Assembly (NCBI GenBank): GCA_002437415.1
Contig: DJPL01000061.1
Coordinates: forward strand, 20,021 to 37,687
Reading direction: 5' to 3'
DNA from: Ruminococcaceae bacterium UBA6413
GTDB taxonomy: Bacteria > Bacillota > Clostridia > Oscillospirales > Ruminococcaceae
DNA length: 17,667 bases
The position numbers and the translations under genes were made by a program. The notes beneath the pieces are model-generated. The model had not been told where the DNA came from and made no database searches. It saw only the letters and a list, made by a program, of their open reading frames with translations. Below, in pieces: positions 15,772-17,667 of the stretch. The stretch's first letter is position 1, and each line of letters starts with the position of its first letter.

Positions 15772-15946
15772 ACAGGGGAGAGCTACATCTCCATTAAATG
15801 CTGAAAGGGGTTTGGGGCATAGCCCCAAGCAGGTTGAGGGCGGCAGCCCCATTATTACCCCTCCCACGGGAGGGGCAGGGGTGGGCTTGATATGTAGTCC
15901 AAAAATCATCTTTTTTCACAGGCAATGGAGAATACATCTCCCCTGT
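15772..15946. repeat. GC-rich palindromic element (REP/MITE-like) within the operon
   Basis: The ~175-base element is bounded by a perfect 10-bp inverted repeat: ACAGGGGAGA at 15772-15781 and its complement at 15937-15946. Inside are a 7-bp stem with 3-base loop (15812-15818 with 15822-15828), a GGGC/GCCC stem (15838-15841 with 15846-15849) and an 8-bp perfect stem with a 2-base loop (15858-15865 with 15868-15875). Each end also contains a small GGAGA/TCTCC hairpin. Composition (runs of G and C) is unlike the flanking genes. It encodes no protein. A dispersed repeat is inferred; only one copy is in this window. Confidence 0.6.
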
Positions 15947-15978
15947 ATTTTATATAGCGAGGAAAAGGAGAGATACTT

Positions 15979-17463
15979 ATGCCATTCGTAAAAAATACAG
16001 CGATAGAAGAAAGCGCACGTTGCCTTTTATGCCACGATGCGCCGTGTACAAAAGCCTGTCCGTACGGCGCAAAGCCCGACAGATTTATCCGCTCACTGCG
16101 TTTCGATAACTTAAGCGGTGCAAAAGCATTTGTAAAAGGCTGTGCGGACTGCTCCGCCCCCTGTATGACAGCCTGCACAAGAGCAAAGATAGACAGACCG
16201 GTAGAGATAAAGCAGACAGCGGAATATATCGCTTCTGCCGCAAAGGACACCGAGCCGAAAGCCGACCTGTCGATGACCTTCTGCGGACTTAAGTGCGAAA
16301 ATCCATTCTTCTTATCTTCATCGGTAGTAGCAAGCAGTTATGATATGTGTGCAAAGGCTCTTGATATGGGCTGGGCGGGTATCGTATACAAGACGATAGG
16401 CTTTGCGAAGATGAACGAGGTATCTCCCCGCTTTGATATCCTTAACAAGGAAACGACACCTTACATAGGTTTCAAGAACCTTGAACAGATCTCAGACCAC
16501 CCGCTTGAAGAAAACCTCGCCACTCTGAAAAAGCTGAAAGAAAACTATCCCACAAAGATAATAGTATCTTCTATAATGGGTGAAAACGAGGACGAGTGGA
16601 CCGAGCTTGCGCGGCTGTCGGAAGAGGCAGGCGTTGACATGATAGAATGCAACTTCTCATGTCCGCAGATGACAAGTCACAGCATGGGCAGTGATGTAGG
16701 TACAAACCCGGAGCTTGTGGCAAAGTACACCGCCGCAGTAAAGCGCGGCACAAAGCTCCCTGTACTCGCTAAGATGACACCTAATATCACCAATATGGAG
16801 ATCCCCGCCATTGCGGCTGTTGACGCGGGAGCTGACGGCATTGCGGCGATAAATACGGTCAAGAGCATAACAAACGTTGACCTTGACAGCTTTGTTCCCA
16901 CCCCCGATATCAACGGCAAGTCCGCAGTCGGCGGATATTCGGGCAAGGCGGTAAAGCCTATCGCCCTGCGCTTTATCTCGGATATGAAGAGAAATGAGCG
17001 GCTCGAAAGCGTGCCGATAAGCGGTATGGGCGGCATTGAAACCTGGCGTGACGGTCTGGAGTTTATACTTATGGGCTGTACAAATCTTCAGGTGACGACT
17101 TCCGTAATGCAGTACGGCTACAGAATAATAGACGATATGCTTGACGGATTATCCCGCTGGCTTACCGCCGCAGGTTACAACAGTGTATCGGAGGTTGTCG
17201 GTCTTGCAAATAAGAATATGACCGATGCGGGCAGTCTTGACCGCGACACTGTTACATATCCCATTTTTGATAAAAATAAGTGCATCGGCTGCGGCAGATG
17301 CTATGTTGCATGCTATGACGCGGGACATCAGGCGCTCGACTTTGACGGTGATAAGAGAAAGCCTGTTTTCCTCGGCTCAAAGTGCGTGGGCTGTCACCTT
17401 TGCGCTACGGTCTGCCCTGTAGGTTGTATTTCTAAGGCTAAGAGGGTTGCAAAAAGGCGGTGA
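15979..17463 (+). CDS. preA: Dihydropyrimidine dehydrogenase, PreT-FeS/PreA fusion lacking FAD and NAD(P)H domains
   Basis: 494 residues. Residues 1-80 resemble the iron-sulfur start of PreT/human DPD domain I, with eight cysteines (C15, C18, C23, C27, C55, C58, C62, C66). Residues about 96-415 are the FMN-binding dihydroorotate-dehydrogenase-like barrel; C228 in NFSCP is the counterpart of catalytic C671 of mammalian enzyme, and NTVKSITN and GGYSGKAVKPIALR regions match E. coli PreA. The C-terminus carries two [4Fe-4S] motifs (C435, C438, C441, C445 and C469, C472, C475, C479). No FAD or NAD(P)H domain is encoded in this protein or nearby, so electrons probably come from another partner such as ferredoxin (inference). 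It reduces uracil/thymine to the dihydro form. AAAAGGAGAG precedes the ATG. Confidence 0.9.
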   Translation: MPFVKNTAIEESARCLLCHDAPCTKACPYGAKPDRFIRSLRFDNLSGAKAFVKGCADCSAPCMTACTRAKIDRPVEIKQTAEYIASAAKDTEPKADLSMTFCGLKCENPFFLSSSVVASSYDMCAKALDMGWAGIVYKTIGFAKMNEVSPRFDILNKETTPYIGFKNLEQISDHPLEENLATLKKLKENYPTKIIVSSIMGENEDEWTELARLSEEAGVDMIECNFSCPQMTSHSMGSDVGTNPELVAKYTAAVKRGTKLPVLAKMTPNITNMEIPAIAAVDAGADGIAAINTVKSITNVDLDSFVPTPDINGKSAVGGYSGKAVKPIALRFISDMKRNERLESVPISGMGGIETWRDGLEFILMGCTNLQVTTSVMQYGYRIIDDMLDGLSRWLTAAGYNSVSEVVGLANKNMTDAGSLDRDTVTYPIFDKNKCIGCGRCYVACYDAGHQALDFDGDKRKPVFLGSKCVGCHLCATVCPVGCISKAKRVAKRR

Positions 17464-17514
17464 GCTTTTAATAAGGGTTTCATTAAGGGGCTGTGACACA
17501 ACCTGAAAAAAGAT

Positions 17515-17559
17515 AAAGTGAGTCGAAGCACTAAAATAGTGCACACGGCTCACTTTTTT
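17515..17559 (+). terminator. Rho-independent terminator ending the pyrimidine cluster
   Basis: An 11-bp outer stem (17515-17525 with 17546-17556, one G-T pair), with a 5-bp inner stem (17528-17532 with 17538-17542), is followed by a run of six T (17554-17559). It lies about 50 bases after the dehydrogenase stop, so the cluster probably ends here and no further pathway gene is in the same transcript. Confidence 0.85.
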
Positions 17560-17667
17560 GGTATGCGGAGAGTTTGTTTTTAGTACACTTTTAATATACC
17601 GTTTTTGTATTTAACATTGATAGCAAGCTACCGATAGTTCTATTCGTCGGATAGCACTTCTCGGGTT

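Overview
The window looks like chromosome from a moderate-GC, low-motility-type gut Clostridia (Oscillospiraceae/Ruminococcus- or Eubacterium siraeum-like). That placement is an inference from protein style, sigma-A-type promoters, GAAAGGAG-type ribosome sites and the gene set; it was not tested by a search. All main genes appear intact. No tRNA, rRNA, CRISPR array or transposase was seen.

Left part (1-5.9 kb) holds housekeeping and assorted genes. On the minus strand are rmuC, a small membrane protein, and a secreted SGNH/GDSL esterase-like lipoprotein. On the plus strand are a lone MazF/PemK toxin and a PPi-type phosphofructokinase, which share a bidirectional terminator with an unrecognised 138-residue protein on the minus strand. 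Bases 1-183 show no gene.

Right part (6.0-17.5 kb) is a coherent pyrimidine-catabolism island. A PucR-family regulator (minus) is divergent from a long plus-strand cluster: an ABC importer (ATPase, two permeases, substrate-binding lipoprotein), a DUF523/thiouracil-desulfurase-like protein, an iron-type alcohol dehydrogenase, a class III aminotransferase, dihydropyrimidinase and dihydropyrimidine dehydrogenase. Together they fit reductive degradation: uracil (or thymine) -> dihydropyrimidine -> N-carbamoyl-beta-alanine -> beta-alanine -> malonate semialdehyde -> 3-hydroxypropionate. The expected beta-ureidopropionase is not in the window.

The most unusual things here are: (1) the substrate-binding lipoprotein is circularly permuted, with the segment that normally starts the mature protein placed at its C-terminus; (2) the dihydropyrimidine dehydrogenase is a compact fusion of the PreT iron-sulfur segment with PreA, with no FAD/NAD(P)H module; (3) a thiouracil-desulfurase-like gene sits inside the cluster; (4) three structured intergenic elements lie in the cluster (a leader hairpin pair, a terminator-like double hairpin, and a GC-rich palindromic repeat-like element); (5) the divergent control region is crowded with TGCA-centred boxes overlapping both promoters.
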